Shown here: one piece after another, positions 8,469-17,179 of the stretch
Position numbering within the stretch: the first letter of the stretch is position 1
How the letters are laid out: every line of letters begins with the position of its first letter
Source: DASXQK01 sp963757155
Lineage (GTDB): Bacteria; Pseudomonadota; Alphaproteobacteria; Dongiales; Dongiaceae
Length of the DNA: 64,000 bases
NCBI GenBank assembly: GCA_963757155.1
Contig: CAVWQS010000008.1
Location: forward strand, 186,001 to 250,000
Reading direction: 5' to 3'
Translations under genes and position numbers: made by a program
The notes under the pieces: generated by a model
Seen by the model: only the letters and a program-made list of their open reading frames with translations
Databases searched by the model: none
What the model was told of the DNA's origin: nothing

Positions 8469-9810
8469 TCAGCTCCACGGGAAGGGGCTGTTGGAGGTCG
8501 GATGCAGCTTGCCCTCCTTGAAGCGCGAGAAGCGGAAGGGCTGCAGCAGCTCGTCGCCCTGGCCGCAGATGTCCTTCGGCCACCAGATCGCCGACGCCGA
8601 TCATCTTGTAGCCGTGGTTCGAATCCGCGATGACATAGACGTTGTCGCAGAAGCGGTCGAAGACCGGAAAGCTGTCGGCGGTGAAGCTGCCGATGCCGCC
8701 GGAGGGCTCCTTCTTGTAGAGCGGTATCTTGCCCTCGAAGCGCTTCTGGCAGAAGGCGAGCGCCGAGCACCACATATGGGCGAAATCGTCGCCGACCACG
8801 AAGTCCGGGGATTCCGGCCCGTAGGGATCGATCTTCACCTTGGCCGGATCGGCCTTGACCTTGAAGGGCATGGCGCCGCCCTGGATGCCGCCGAAATTGA
8901 AATCCGGCTTGTAGTAGATGCCCCAGAGGTGATCGGTGATGGTCGAGCGGTCGACGTCGGAATAGAGCGTGGCGTCGGTATCGACATGGATCACCGGCGG
9001 CATCTTGCCGTCATTGGTGCGCTGCAGCTTGGGATCGACGCCGAGCGTGCCCTCCTGCAGCGACCAGAAGGTCCACATCGGCATATCGTCATGCATCTTC
9101 CCGTCGCGACCCTTGATCGAGATGGCGGCGGGCAGCTCCAGCATGTCCCAGACCTGCTTGATCCAGGGGCCGGCGGCGACGATCACGAAATCGCAGGAGA
9201 TATCGCCCTTGTCGGTGGTCACCGTCTTGACCGCGCCGGAATTGTCCTTCTTGAAGCCGGTCACCTTGGCGCCGGTCAGGAGGCGGACCTCCTCATTCTC
9301 GGCCTTCTTGGCGAGGCCATAGAGCGAGGCGGTGTTGTTGGCATAGCCGCCCTTCTTCTCATGCAGCACCGAGGTGATGCCCTTGGCCTGCCAATCCTCC
9401 AGCAGGCCCTTCATATAGGTCATCGAATCCTTCTCGCCCTCGATGAAGACCGATTCATAGCCGATCTCCTTCTGCTGCTGGGCGATGGTGCCGACCTGCT
9501 CATGCATGACCTCGGGGCTGATCTGCATATAGCCCACGGGGTGATAGCTGAAGGCCTCGGGATCGCTCTCCCAGACCGAGACGCTATGGGCCATGAGGCG
9601 GCGCATGGCGGGCTGGTAGTAGTTGTTGCGGATCACCCCGCAGGCGATGCCCGAGGCGCCCGCCCCGATGCTGGTCTTGTCGACGACCAGGATGTCCTTG
9701 CCGCTGCCGCGTCCGGATTTGCGCAGCGCCTGGCCCAGATGCCAGGCCGTGCTCAGGCCGTGGATGCCCGCGCCGATGATGAGATATTTGACATGGGTAG
9801 GAATAGCCAT
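8469..9810 (-). pseudogene. SoxB-like FAD-dependent oxidoreductase, frameshifted at the 3' end
   Basis: DAO-family flavoprotein, first gene of the glx operon. Rossmann motif VKYLIIGAGIHGLSTAWHLG is at residues 7-26, followed by ASGIACGVIRNNYY. The C-terminal FAD loop is PVFDRFCDNVYVIADSNHG. Near 8576 one extra base shifts the frame. Deleting it turns LVAEGH into LVAKDICGQGDELLQPF and ends the protein in SPFPWS at the TGA 8469-8471, about 446 aa. The shift removes only the last 38 or so residues. It diverges from the GntR regulator and is distinct from the SoxB-like gene at the left edge. Likely oxidises an N-methylated amine or amino acid; substrate not shown. Confidence 0.85.
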
Positions 9811-9969
9811 CGCGACTGCCCCGCCTGAATCCCTTGGATACGCACCCCGTTGACGACGGTTGTTCCGCCGTCCTGCCCTCTGGTGACCCCAACTAGGCTT
9901 GACGCGGCGTGGCGATAATGGAACATAGCCGCAGCCGATTTCAAACCAATTTTTTCCAAAGGCGCGGAA

Positions 9970-10695
9970 ATGGCCAGAATTGGTGGAACCACCGCCGAAC
10001 AGCCCGCTCTGGTGATCGTCGATCCCGTGCGGGGCTCCGCCTGGATCACCGCCCAGCTTCGCCAGGCGATCATGGAGGGCGGCTATGCCCATGGCGAGAA
10101 GCTGCCGGCCGAGCGCCAGCTGGCCTCGGCCTATGGCGCGTCGCGCACCACCATCCGCACGGCGCTGGACCAGCTGGAGATCGAGCGGCTGGTCTCCCGC
10201 CGGGTCGGTGCCGGGACCTTCGTCAATTTCCGCCCCCAGGGCGACACCGAGGACATCGCCGAGCTCACCAGCCCGCTGGAGCTGATCGAGGTGCGCCTCG
10301 GCATCGAGCCCAATATGGTCCGCCTGGCCGTGCTGAACGCCACGGCCCGGGATATCGAGCGGCTGGCCGCCGCGATGTCGCGGATGGAGCCCTCCAGCGG
10401 GGACAGCGAGAGCTTCACCCTCTGGGACGAGGAGTTCCACCAGCTCATCGCCGAAGCGACCCGCAATCCCCTCATGGTCTGGGTCTATCGGCAGATCAAT
10501 GCCGTGCGCACCCACAGCCAGTGGAATGCCATGAAGGACAAGGTGCTGACCCCCGGCCGCATCGCCGAATACAACCAGCAGCACACCGCTCTTTATGAGG
10601 CGATCCGTACCCGCGACATCGAGGCGGCGGTCGCCATCGTGACCAACCATCTGCACTACGCGCGGCGCCAGCTCATGGGCGCGAATTCGGAATAG
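9970..10695 (+). CDS. GntR-family (FadR-type) transcriptional regulator
   Basis: 241 aa. N-terminal winged helix (ITAQLRQAIMEGGYAHGEKL, ERQLASAYGASRTTIRTALD, RLVSRRVGAGTFV) at about residues 24-85, followed by an all-helical FCD ligand-binding domain (LELIEVRLGIEPNMVRLAV, WDEEFHQLIAEATRNPLMV, HTALYEAIRTRDIEAAVAIV). FCD regulators usually bind an organic acid and often a metal through His and Asp residues. Divergent from the SoxB-like/glx operon, with 159 bases between, so it most likely controls that operon. The intergenic segment holds AAACCAATTT at 9943-9952, whose reverse complement also occurs upstream of the left-edge SoxB gene. Confidence 0.9.
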   Translation: MARIGGTTAEQPALVIVDPVRGSAWITAQLRQAIMEGGYAHGEKLPAERQLASAYGASRTTIRTALDQLEIERLVSRRVGAGTFVNFRPQGDTEDIAELTSPLELIEVRLGIEPNMVRLAVLNATARDIERLAAAMSRMEPSSGDSESFTLWDEEFHQLIAEATRNPLMVWVYRQINAVRTHSQWNAMKDKVLTPGRIAEYNQQHTALYEAIRTRDIEAAVAIVTNHLHYARRQLMGANSE

Positions 10696-10706
10696 CCAGC
10701 GCCTCG

Positions 10707-11454
10707 TCAGGACGCGAGATGGCAGCCGGCCTTGCGCCGTCCCTGCCGGTAGTCCTCGATCACGGCCTTGAAGCGCTCGCGGCCGAAGCTCGGGAAATGG
10801 CCGCCATGCACGACATTGACGGGCAGCCGGTCCAGCCGCTCCATCGACGCGTCATAATCTGCGATATCGGAGTGATAGGCATCGAGGATCAGCGGCCCGT
10901 CATAGACGATGTCGCCCGACAGCAGGATGCCGGTCTTCTTTTCCCAGAGCGCGATGCCGCCGGGCGAGTGCCCCGGCGTGTGGATCACCTCAAGACTTCG
11001 GTCGCCGAGATCGAGCACATCGCCATCCTTTAACAAGGATGTCGCCGGCGCGGGGCGCACTTCATAGCGGGCTGAATCCCAGCCTCGCGGGCAAAGCGTC
11101 GAACATCCGCTCGTCAGCATATTTGTCGGCCAGGGTGCGGGCGCGGTCGGGGGCGGCCAGAATCTCGGCTTCCGCCGGGTGAACCCGCCGGTCGGCGAAT
11201 TCGTGATGGCTGCCGATATGGTCGAAATGAGTATGGCTGGCGACGCAGACGATCGGCCGTTCGCGCACCAGGGCCACATGCTCCCTCAGCGAGAAGGCGC
11301 CGAGCCCGGTGTCGAAAAGCAGGTCGCGGTCCCGCCCCCTGATATGCCAGATATTGCATCGATAGAAGGGCTGGATGGCCGGCTCGTCGATCAGCGTCAC
11401 ATCGTCGCTGAAGCGAGTCACGCGGTACCAGTCCTCTGGGTTTATCACCTGCAT
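10707..11454 (-). pseudogene. Metallo-beta-lactamase-fold hydrolase, frameshifted
   Basis: Zinc-dependent MBL-fold hydrolase of about 248 aa. The N-terminal half carries the HTHFDHIG metal motif. The C-terminal half has VIHTPGHSPGGIALW, LLSGDIVYDGP and a final HGGHFPSFGRERF, together supplying the usual metal ligands. The halves lie in two frames; deleting one base near 11085-11093 joins FDALP to RGWDSARYEV. Substrate unknown. It converges with the GntR gene (11 bases apart). ATG at 11454. Confidence 0.82.
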
Positions 11455-11490
11455 CGCGGACTCTCGGCGGAGCAGGACAGCCCGACCCCG

Positions 11491-11877
11491 CTATTTCGCT
11501 TTGGCGCAGTAGGCACAGATCTTGTTGCCATCGGGGTCGCGGGCGTAGGCGACATAGTTGCTGCCGCCGGCGGGACGGGGCCCGGGCTTGCCTTCGTCCG
11601 TGCCGCCGTTCGCGAGCGCGGCCGCATGGAACCCCTCGACCGCCCGGCGCGATTTTGCCGCAAGAGATATCATCGTGCCATTGCCGAAGCTTGCCGGCTT
11701 CTTGTTGTAGGGCTTGGTCACGTAGAACATCGACTTCTTCGGTGCGTTTTTCGGGCTATAGCCGAGGGAGCGATTGTCACTCCATGTCCGCACGAGCCCG
11801 AGCGGCGCCAGCGCGGCGTCGTAGAACTTGGCGGAGCGTTTCACATTGTTGGTTCCAACCATGACGTAAGCGAGCAT
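11491..11877 (-). CDS. VOC/glyoxalase family protein, 128 aa
   Basis: Single VOC-domain protein. It begins MLAYVMVGTNNVKRSAKFYDAAL, the usual first strand and helix, and ends with YVAYARDPDGNKICAYCAKA, the usual last metal-side strand (written here in parts, it spans the last 20 residues). Proteins of this type are often annotated as glyoxalase or bleomycin resistance proteins without known substrate. It sits 36 bases upstream of the MBL hydrolase on the same strand and may share its transcript; both folds occur in methylglyoxal detoxification, but a direct link here is not shown. Confidence 0.85.
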   Translation of the reverse strand: MLAYVMVGTNNVKRSAKFYDAALAPLGLVRTWSDNRSLGYSPKNAPKKSMFYVTKPYNKKPASFGNGTMISLAAKSRRAVEGFHAAALANGGTDEGKPGPRPAGGSNYVAYARDPDGNKICAYCAKAK

Positions 11878-12031
11878 CTCGTCCCCCCTGAATCAATTCC
11901 CGGATGAGCCCGGCGTTGCCGCGGAGATTGGACCGCCGCGGCATCCCTGGCAAGGCCGACCTCGGTGACCGAAACATCCCCGTCACATGACGGTGCTAAG
12001 GTCCCCTCGCATCTGTCACGGAGGATTTCAC

Positions 12032-12460
12032 ATGTCGCACGGCACATTCGCCTGGAACGAGCTACGGACCAATGACGTGGAGGGCGCCAAGACCTTCTAC
12101 GGCGAGACCATTGGCTGGACCTTCGAGGAGATGCCTTTGCCCGAGGGCACCTACTGGATCGCCAAATTCGACGATGAGCCGGTGGCCGGAATCATCGACA
12201 TCGCCGCGGTCGCCCCCGAAGGCACCCCGCCCCATTGGTTCGCCTATCTCGCCGTCGACGATGTCGACGAGCGCGTCGAGGAGATCGCGCTGAACCAAGG
12301 CCGCGTGATCCAGGCGCCCTTCGACATCGAAGGTGTGGGCCGCATCGCCATCCTCGCGGATTCCACCGGCGCGATGCTGGGTTGGATGACGGCGATGATG
12401 GAAGAAGGTGACGAGGAAGATGAGGAAGACGAAGAGGCCGAGGAAGAAGAGAAGGTCTGA
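12032..12460 (+). CDS. VOC family protein with acidic C-terminal tail
   Basis: 142 aa. A VOC domain covers residues 5-120 (FAWNELRTNDVEGAKTFYGE, HWFAYLAVDDVDERVEEI, AILADSTGAMLGWM). It resembles the CFP-30B/hydroxylase-like VOC proteins of actinomycetes and proteobacteria. The last 20 residues are almost all Glu and Asp, an unusual acidic tail that could mediate protein or metal contacts. Start ATG 12032 is chosen because GGAGG lies nine bases upstream. Substrate unknown. Confidence 0.85.
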   Translation: MSHGTFAWNELRTNDVEGAKTFYGETIGWTFEEMPLPEGTYWIAKFDDEPVAGIIDIAAVAPEGTPPHWFAYLAVDDVDERVEEIALNQGRVIQAPFDIEGVGRIAILADSTGAMLGWMTAMMEEGDEEDEEDEEAEEEEKV

Positions 12461-12527
12461 AGTCTGCGATCGACGGCCGCGTCAAGCTCCCATGCCAGAG
12501 CGGGTAGAGCTTCTCTCTTCGCGATCG

Positions 12528-12615
12528 ATTCGCCGCGAAAGCGGCGAATTCAGGTGATGACGGGCCGCAGGCCCTCGGCTGTGGCCCTGGATCTCCCGCT
12601 CTCGCGGGAAGCACG
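12528..12615. repeat. Degenerate REP-like element, family 1
   Basis: The left hairpin is ATTCGCCGCGAAAGCGGCGAAT. The right part reads GGCCCTGGATCTCCCGC then TCTCGCGGGAAGCACGG, the same layout as the right arms of the elements at 2918-3005 and 28272-28350 with several substitutions. It again lies between convergent genes. Confidence 0.65.
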
Positions 12616-12646
12616 GTAAGAAGAAAGTGGCTTCGCTTGGACTAGA

Positions 12647-13693
12647 CTAGGAACTCACCGCGACGAGATCCTCCGGCTGGCAGGAAAGCGACAGCTTCGT
12701 GCCGGGAGCCGCGACTGACGTCGGCGGCAGCCGGAGCACGAAGGATTGCTCGCTCCTCTCGCTGCGCGCCTGGACGCGCAGATGGGCGCCCTGGAATACG
12801 GCATCGACGATCCGGGCCTCCCCGAGCAGGATCTTGCCCGTGCCGTCGGCACGCAGATTCTCCGGCCGGAGGATGAGGGTGACGGGCTCGCCGGCCGGAA
12901 CATTGGCCGCGACCGGCAGCAGGCCGAATTCCGTCTCCACCCCCTGCCCCCTCGCCCGCCCCGGGATTTCCGTGCTCTCGCCCATGAAGCGCGCAGTGAA
13001 GCGGGTCGCCGGCCGGGCATAGACCCGCTGCGGTGGCCCGGCATCCTCGATCCGTCCCTTGTTCATGACCACGATCAGGCTCGCCAGAGCCATGGCCTCT
13101 TCCTGGTCGTGGGTGACATGGACGAAACAGCGGCCGGTGCGGCGCTGCAGGGCCAGGAGCTCGTCCTGCATCTGGCGACGGAGATTGAGGTCGAGGGCGC
13201 CCAAGGGCTCGTCCAGCAGGAGGATCTCCGGCTCCACGATGAGGGCGCGGGCCAGAGCCACACGCTGGCGCTGGCCGCCCGAGAGCTCATGCACGCCGCG
13301 CGCCCCGAAGCCGGCGAGCCCGACCATATCCAGGGCCCGCTCGACCCGCTGATGGCGCTCCTTCGCCGCCACGCGCCGGAGCTTCAGCCCGAAGCCGATG
13401 TTGCGCTCGACCGACATATGGGGAAACAGAGCGTAGTCCTGGAACACCGTCGTCGTCGGGCGTACCGCGGGTCCCAGCCCCGTCACATCGCGCCCCGCGA
13501 TCCGGATGCTGCCCGCGGTGGGAAAGGTGAAGCCGCCGATCACCGAGAGCAACGTGGTCTTGCCGCTGCCCGAGGGGCCCAGGAGCACGACGTAATCCTG
13601 GCTGCCCACGGAGAGCGAGACATCGTCCAGCGCCACGACCTCGCCATAGAGCTTGCGCACCCCCTCGATCGCCAGATGCGGGGTGGTGCTCAT
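12647..13693 (-). CDS. potA: ABC transporter ATP-binding protein, polyamine type (PotA-like)
   Basis: 348 aa cytoplasmic ATPase of a type I importer. Walker A GPSGSGKTT, Q-loop FQDYALFPH, signature LSGGQRQRVALARAL, Walker B LLLDEPLGALD and H-loop THDQEEAMAL are all intact. The C-terminal TOBE region (EIPGRARGQ, LILRPENLRADG) is as in PotA/FbpC-type ATPases. Last gene of a four-gene operon; its ATG overlaps the stop of the upstream permease by four bases. The ligand is probably a polyamine or related amine, since an agmatinase-like gene and a TetR regulator are divergent. Confidence 0.92.
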   Translation of the reverse strand: MSTTPHLAIEGVRKLYGEVVALDDVSLSVGSQDYVVLLGPSGSGKTTLLSVIGGFTFPTAGSIRIAGRDVTGLGPAVRPTTTVFQDYALFPHMSVERNIGFGLKLRRVAAKERHQRVERALDMVGLAGFGARGVHELSGGQRQRVALARALIVEPEILLLDEPLGALDLNLRRQMQDELLALQRRTGRCFVHVTHDQEEAMALASLIVVMNKGRIEDAGPPQRVYARPATRFTARFMGESTEIPGRARGQGVETEFGLLPVAANVPAGEPVTLILRPENLRADGTGKILLGEARIVDAVFQGAHLRVQARSERSEQSFVLRLPPTSVAAPGTKLSLSCQPEDLVAVSS

Positions 13694-14487
13694 CGGCGCT
13701 TTCTCAACAGCAGCAGCTCGACCACGATCATGAGCAGGATGGAGCAGAGGAAGATGAAGGAGCCCGCCGCATTGGTCTCGGCATTCACCCCGCCCCTGAG
13801 CAGGCTGAGGATCACCACCGGCAAGGTGACCTCGAAGCGGGTGTTCAGCAGCGCGATCAGCGTCTCGTCCCAGGAGAAGGTGAAGCAGAGGCAGAAGGCG
13901 GCGATGAGGGCCGGGGCGATCATCGGCGCGGTGATGCTGACCAGCACCCGCAGGGTCGAGGCGCCGAGGTCGCGCGCCGCCGCCTCGATGCGCCGCTGAT
14001 GCTCGCCGAGCTGGGCGAGGCAGATGGCAAAGGCCAGCGGCATGTTGATCACCACATGGCCGGCGGCGACGATCCAGAGGCTGGGGCCGAAACCCATCGC
14101 CGAGGCGCTCACCAGCAGCCCCATGCCGATGAGCAGATAGGAGACCGCCAACGGCAGGATGATGACGGCCTGCACCAAGCCTTTGCCGCGGAACTCGTAG
14201 CGCGCGATGCCATAGGCGGCGAGGAAGCCGATCAGCACCGAGAGGGCCGCGGAGACCCCGCCCACGATCAGGGAATTGACGAAGCCGTCCACCAGCCTGC
14301 CATCGGCGAAGGCGGCCTGATACCAGCGCAGCGACGGGCCGTTGAAGGGCGGCACCGGCAGCTTGCCGGATTGGAAGGAGAACAGCACCAGCACGACGAC
14401 GGGCAGGAAGATGAAGACATAGCAAAGGGCCATATAGATCAGCCCCGCGGCCCTGCCCGCCCCCATCCTCGACCGCGCCCCGATCAC
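13690..14487 (-). CDS. potC: ABC transporter permease, PotC-like
   Basis: 265 aa inner membrane protein with about six hydrophobic helices (first: LIYMALCYVFIFLPVVVLVL). The EAA cytoplasmic loop that docks on the ATPase is EAAARDLGASTLRVLVSIT at about residues 170-188. Overlaps both neighbours by four bases (ATGA), so it is translationally coupled in the operon binding protein - permease - permease - ATPase. Confidence 0.92.
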   Translation of the reverse strand: MIGARSRMGAGRAAGLIYMALCYVFIFLPVVVLVLFSFQSGKLPVPPFNGPSLRWYQAAFADGRLVDGFVNSLIVGGVSAALSVLIGFLAAYGIARYEFRGKGLVQAVIILPLAVSYLLIGMGLLVSASAMGFGPSLWIVAAGHVVINMPLAFAICLAQLGEHQRRIEAAARDLGASTLRVLVSITAPMIAPALIAAFCLCFTFSWDETLIALLNTRFEVTLPVVILSLLRGGVNAETNAAGSFIFLCSILLMIVVELLLLRKRR

Positions 14488-15369
14488 AGCCGCGCCATCC
14501 GGAGCCAGCGCTGCATCAGGAGATAGGCGATCGCCACCACCAGGGTCAGGACCAGGGACATGACCGAGGCCATGGGCAGGTTGAGCTGCCGCTGGATCTG
14601 CATCATCACCACCTGGGGCAGCAGCAACCCGCGGAAGCCGCCCAGGATCTGGGGCGTCACGAAATCCCCGATGCAGAGCACGATGGTGAGGAAGGCGCCG
14701 ACCGCCACGCCAGGGATGCTGAGGGGCAAGGTGATGGCGAGAAAGCAGCGCCCGGCCGAGGCCCCGAGATCGCGCGCCGCCATGGCGTAATGCGGATTGA
14801 TCTGCACCAGATTGGCATAGATCGTCAGCGCGTTCAGCATGATGAAGAAATGGATGAAGCCCAGCTCCGTCGCCTGGGGGTTATAGGCCAGATGCAGCGG
14901 GCGATCGATGAGGTGCAGAGCCAGCAGGAACTGGTTCACCACGCCCACGGGCGAGAGCGCCAGAAGCCAGGCATAGGAGCGCACGACATAGGAGGTCCAG
15001 AAGGGCAGGATCGCCATGATCAGCGCCAGGCCGCTGCCAGCGCCGGGGCACGAGAAAAGCGATGGCATAGGCGAAGGGATAGGCCAGCAGCGTGCTGCAG
15101 ACGACCACCACCGCCGTCATGACGACCGAGTTCAGGAGTGCGGCGGTATAGGCGCCTTCGGCGAAGAAGGCACGATAGCCGTCGAGGCTGAGGGGACCGA
15201 GCTTTCCCTCGGAATCGAGCGGCATCAGGCTGTAGACCGCCATGATGACCAGGGGAGCGGCGAAGAAGAGCAGGATCCAGCCGACCGCCGGCAAGGTGAA
15301 GCCGAGGCCCGCGAGCCGGGCCCGCGATTGGGCCCGGCGCTCGACGGCGTCGGCTAAAGCGGCGCTCAC
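14484..15369 (-). pseudogene. potB: ABC transporter permease, PotB-like, frameshifted
   Basis: First permease of the polyamine-type importer. The N-terminal part ends in a PotB-like AIAFLVPRRWQR; an extra base in GGCC at 15029-15032 shifts the frame. Deleting it continues LALIMAILPFWTSYVVRSYA with the remaining membrane helices and the EAA loop AMAARDLGASAGRCFLAIT, giving about 294 aa. Starts overlap the binding-protein stop (15366-15369). If the insertion is real the importer would lack one permease. Confidence 0.87.
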
Positions 15370-16439
15370 TTACCCTGCATCACCTGCGCCCAGAGGGCCT
15401 GGAGCTTCTGATCCATCTCCGGCGTCATCTGCAGATAGGGGTAGGAGACCTTGATATAGCCGGGCTGGTCGTCCCAGCGCAGGATCGTCTTCTGCTCCGG
15501 GGTCAGCACCGCCTTGCTGTTCGCGGGCATGCCCCAATAGCAGGACGAGGTGGCGAGCTTGCCCTGCCCTTCCGGGCTCAGGATGTATTGGATGAACTTC
15601 GTGCCGAGATCCTTGTTCTTGGAGCCGGCGAAGATGCCCAAGCCCTGCTGCCAGCGGATGCCGCCCTGCTTGGGAATGATGTAGTCCAGGCTGGGCTTGT
15701 CCTTGGCCATGCCGGCGGTGACCCATTCGCCGCCGCCGACCAGGATATCGACGGCGCCGGTGGCGAGCGCCTGCTGCACCGCCGTGACATCGCCCACCAT
15801 CGCGGCATTGGCCTTGAGGGCCGCGAGCTTTTCCTTGATGGCGGGAAGATCGGCGTCGCTGATGGCCGTCGGATCTTTGCCCAACGCCAAGGCCACATAT
15901 TGGAGCTCGGGCACGTAGTAGTCATAGACCGCGATCCGGTCCTTGTACTTCGCGTCCCAAGGCGCCTCGATATCCGCCATCGCCGTCTCCGGCACGGCTG
16001 TCTTGTCGAAGGCGACGGTGTTGTAGCCGAACTTCTCCGGCACGGTGTAGAGCACGCCGTCGAGGGAGCTCAACTTGGGATCGGCGATCTGGGCCGGGAT
16101 ATCGGCGAAGGGATAGTCCTTGGCCTCCAGCGGGGCCAGCACCCCCATCTTCGCGAGGCGCCCGGTATCCGTCTGGTCCATCACCACGACATCCCAGTCG
16201 CCCGGCTTCGACTGGCCCAGCACCGCCAGGATCTGGGCCGTGCTGGAGATATCCTTGAAATTGACCTTCACATTGTTGGCGGCCTCGAAGGGCTGCAGCA
16301 GGGTGGGATCTTCGTGATCGCACCAGGTCAGAACATTGAGGCTGCCCTCTGCTTTGGCCGCGCTCGCCGCTGCCATGGCGAGCAGGCCCGCGAGCGCCAA
16401 GCCGACAATCCTACTGCGAGATACCGAACGCGGTTCCAT
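15366..16439 (-). CDS. potD: Extracellular substrate-binding protein, PotD/spermidine-putrescine type
   Basis: 357 aa periplasmic binding protein. Sec signal peptide at residues 1-30 (basic start, LALAGLLAMAAASAAKA, cleavage before EGSLN). The mature start SLNVLTWCDHEDPTLLQPFE is typical of PotD-type proteins, and the chain ends QALWAQVMQGK. YDYYVPELQYVALALGK and GDVTAVQQALATGAVD form the second lobe. First gene of the operon and divergent from tetR-agmatinase. Ligand inferred to be a polyamine or guanidino compound from context only. Confidence 0.9.
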   Translation of the reverse strand: MEPRSVSRSRIVGLALAGLLAMAAASAAKAEGSLNVLTWCDHEDPTLLQPFEAANNVKVNFKDISSTAQILAVLGQSKPGDWDVVVMDQTDTGRLAKMGVLAPLEAKDYPFADIPAQIADPKLSSLDGVLYTVPEKFGYNTVAFDKTAVPETAMADIEAPWDAKYKDRIAVYDYYVPELQYVALALGKDPTAISDADLPAIKEKLAALKANAAMVGDVTAVQQALATGAVDILVGGGEWVTAGMAKDKPSLDYIIPKQGGIRWQQGLGIFAGSKNKDLGTKFIQYILSPEGQGKLATSSCYWGMPANSKAVLTPEQKTILRWDDQPGYIKVSYPYLQMTPEMDQKLQALWAQVMQGK

Positions 16440-16473
16440 GCGCCATCTCCCTGTTGATCACCCATGTTACGTC

Positions 16474-16501
16474 TTGTCAGAAAAAGTGAATGGACTATAA
16501 T
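16474..16501 (+). promoter_or_regulatory. Sigma70-type promoter for tetR
   Basis: TTGTCA (16474-16479) and a consensus TATAAT (16496-16501) are separated by 16 bases and lie about 34 bases before the TetR start codon. On the other strand a TTGACA hexamer at 16504-16509 could belong to the divergent importer promoter, but no good -10 is at the right distance. Confidence 0.7.
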
Positions 16502-16534
16502 TTTGTGTCAAGCTCTAATTCTTGGGAAGCGTCC

Positions 16535-17150
16535 ATGACCGGCTTGCGGGAACGACAGAAGGCGGGGCGGCGCGAGGATATCCTCGATTCCGCCAGCCTG
16601 CTTTTCCGGCGCGACGGCTTCGCCGAGACCAGCATCGAGGAGATCGCCGGCGCGCGCCGGGCTCTCGGCCGGGACGGTCTATAACTACTTCGGGTCCAAG
16701 GGCGATCTGCTGCTGGCCCTCGTCGCTCTCGACGGCGAGGAGGTGCGGTCCGCCGGCGCCGCGCTGATCCTCGATCCGCCCAAGGATCCGGTCGCCGCGG
16801 TCAACGCCTTGCTCGAGGGCTATGTCGACCATTCCCTGGTGCATCTCGACAAGCGGCTCTGGCGCCAGATGATGGCGACCGCCTTCTACTACGCCGAAAC
16901 GCCCATCGGCGCCGGCTATCGCGCCTTGGACCGCGAGCTCGCCGACCAGGTCGCGAGCCTCTGCCGGGCGCTGCAGCAGCGCGGCGACATCCCCGATCGG
17001 ATCAACTGCGCCGATGCCGGCGATGTCCTGTTCTTCGCCTGCAACTCGCTGTTCATGGAATTCGTCGCCGATGATTCCATCGAGCTGGCCCAGCTCAAGA
17101 AGCGCATGCGCCGGCAGGTGCGGCTCGTCTTCGACGGGCTGCGCGGCTAA
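16535..17150 (+). pseudogene. TetR-family transcriptional regulator, frameshifted in the HTH
   Basis: About 204 aa after repair. The N-terminal helices are REDILDSASLLFRRDGFAET; an extra G near 16647-16651 destroys the recognition helix. Deleting it gives EIAARAGLSAGTVYNYFGSK, the textbook TetR helix-turn-helix, followed by the C-terminal ligand domain (LWRQMMATAFYYAETPIGAG). Divergent from the potD-type operon and 29 bases before the agmatinase gene, so it probably represses one or both in response to the imported amine. ATG at 16535 is preceded by GGGAAG. Confidence 0.85.
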
Positions 17151-17179
17151 TCTGCGGCCCGAAACCGGGAGAACCCCTC

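Noticed and set aside
6874..9828. A 984-codon open frame on the plus strand
   Set aside because: It is antisense to the synthetase and SoxB-like genes, which show full family motifs; long antisense frames are expected at this GC content.
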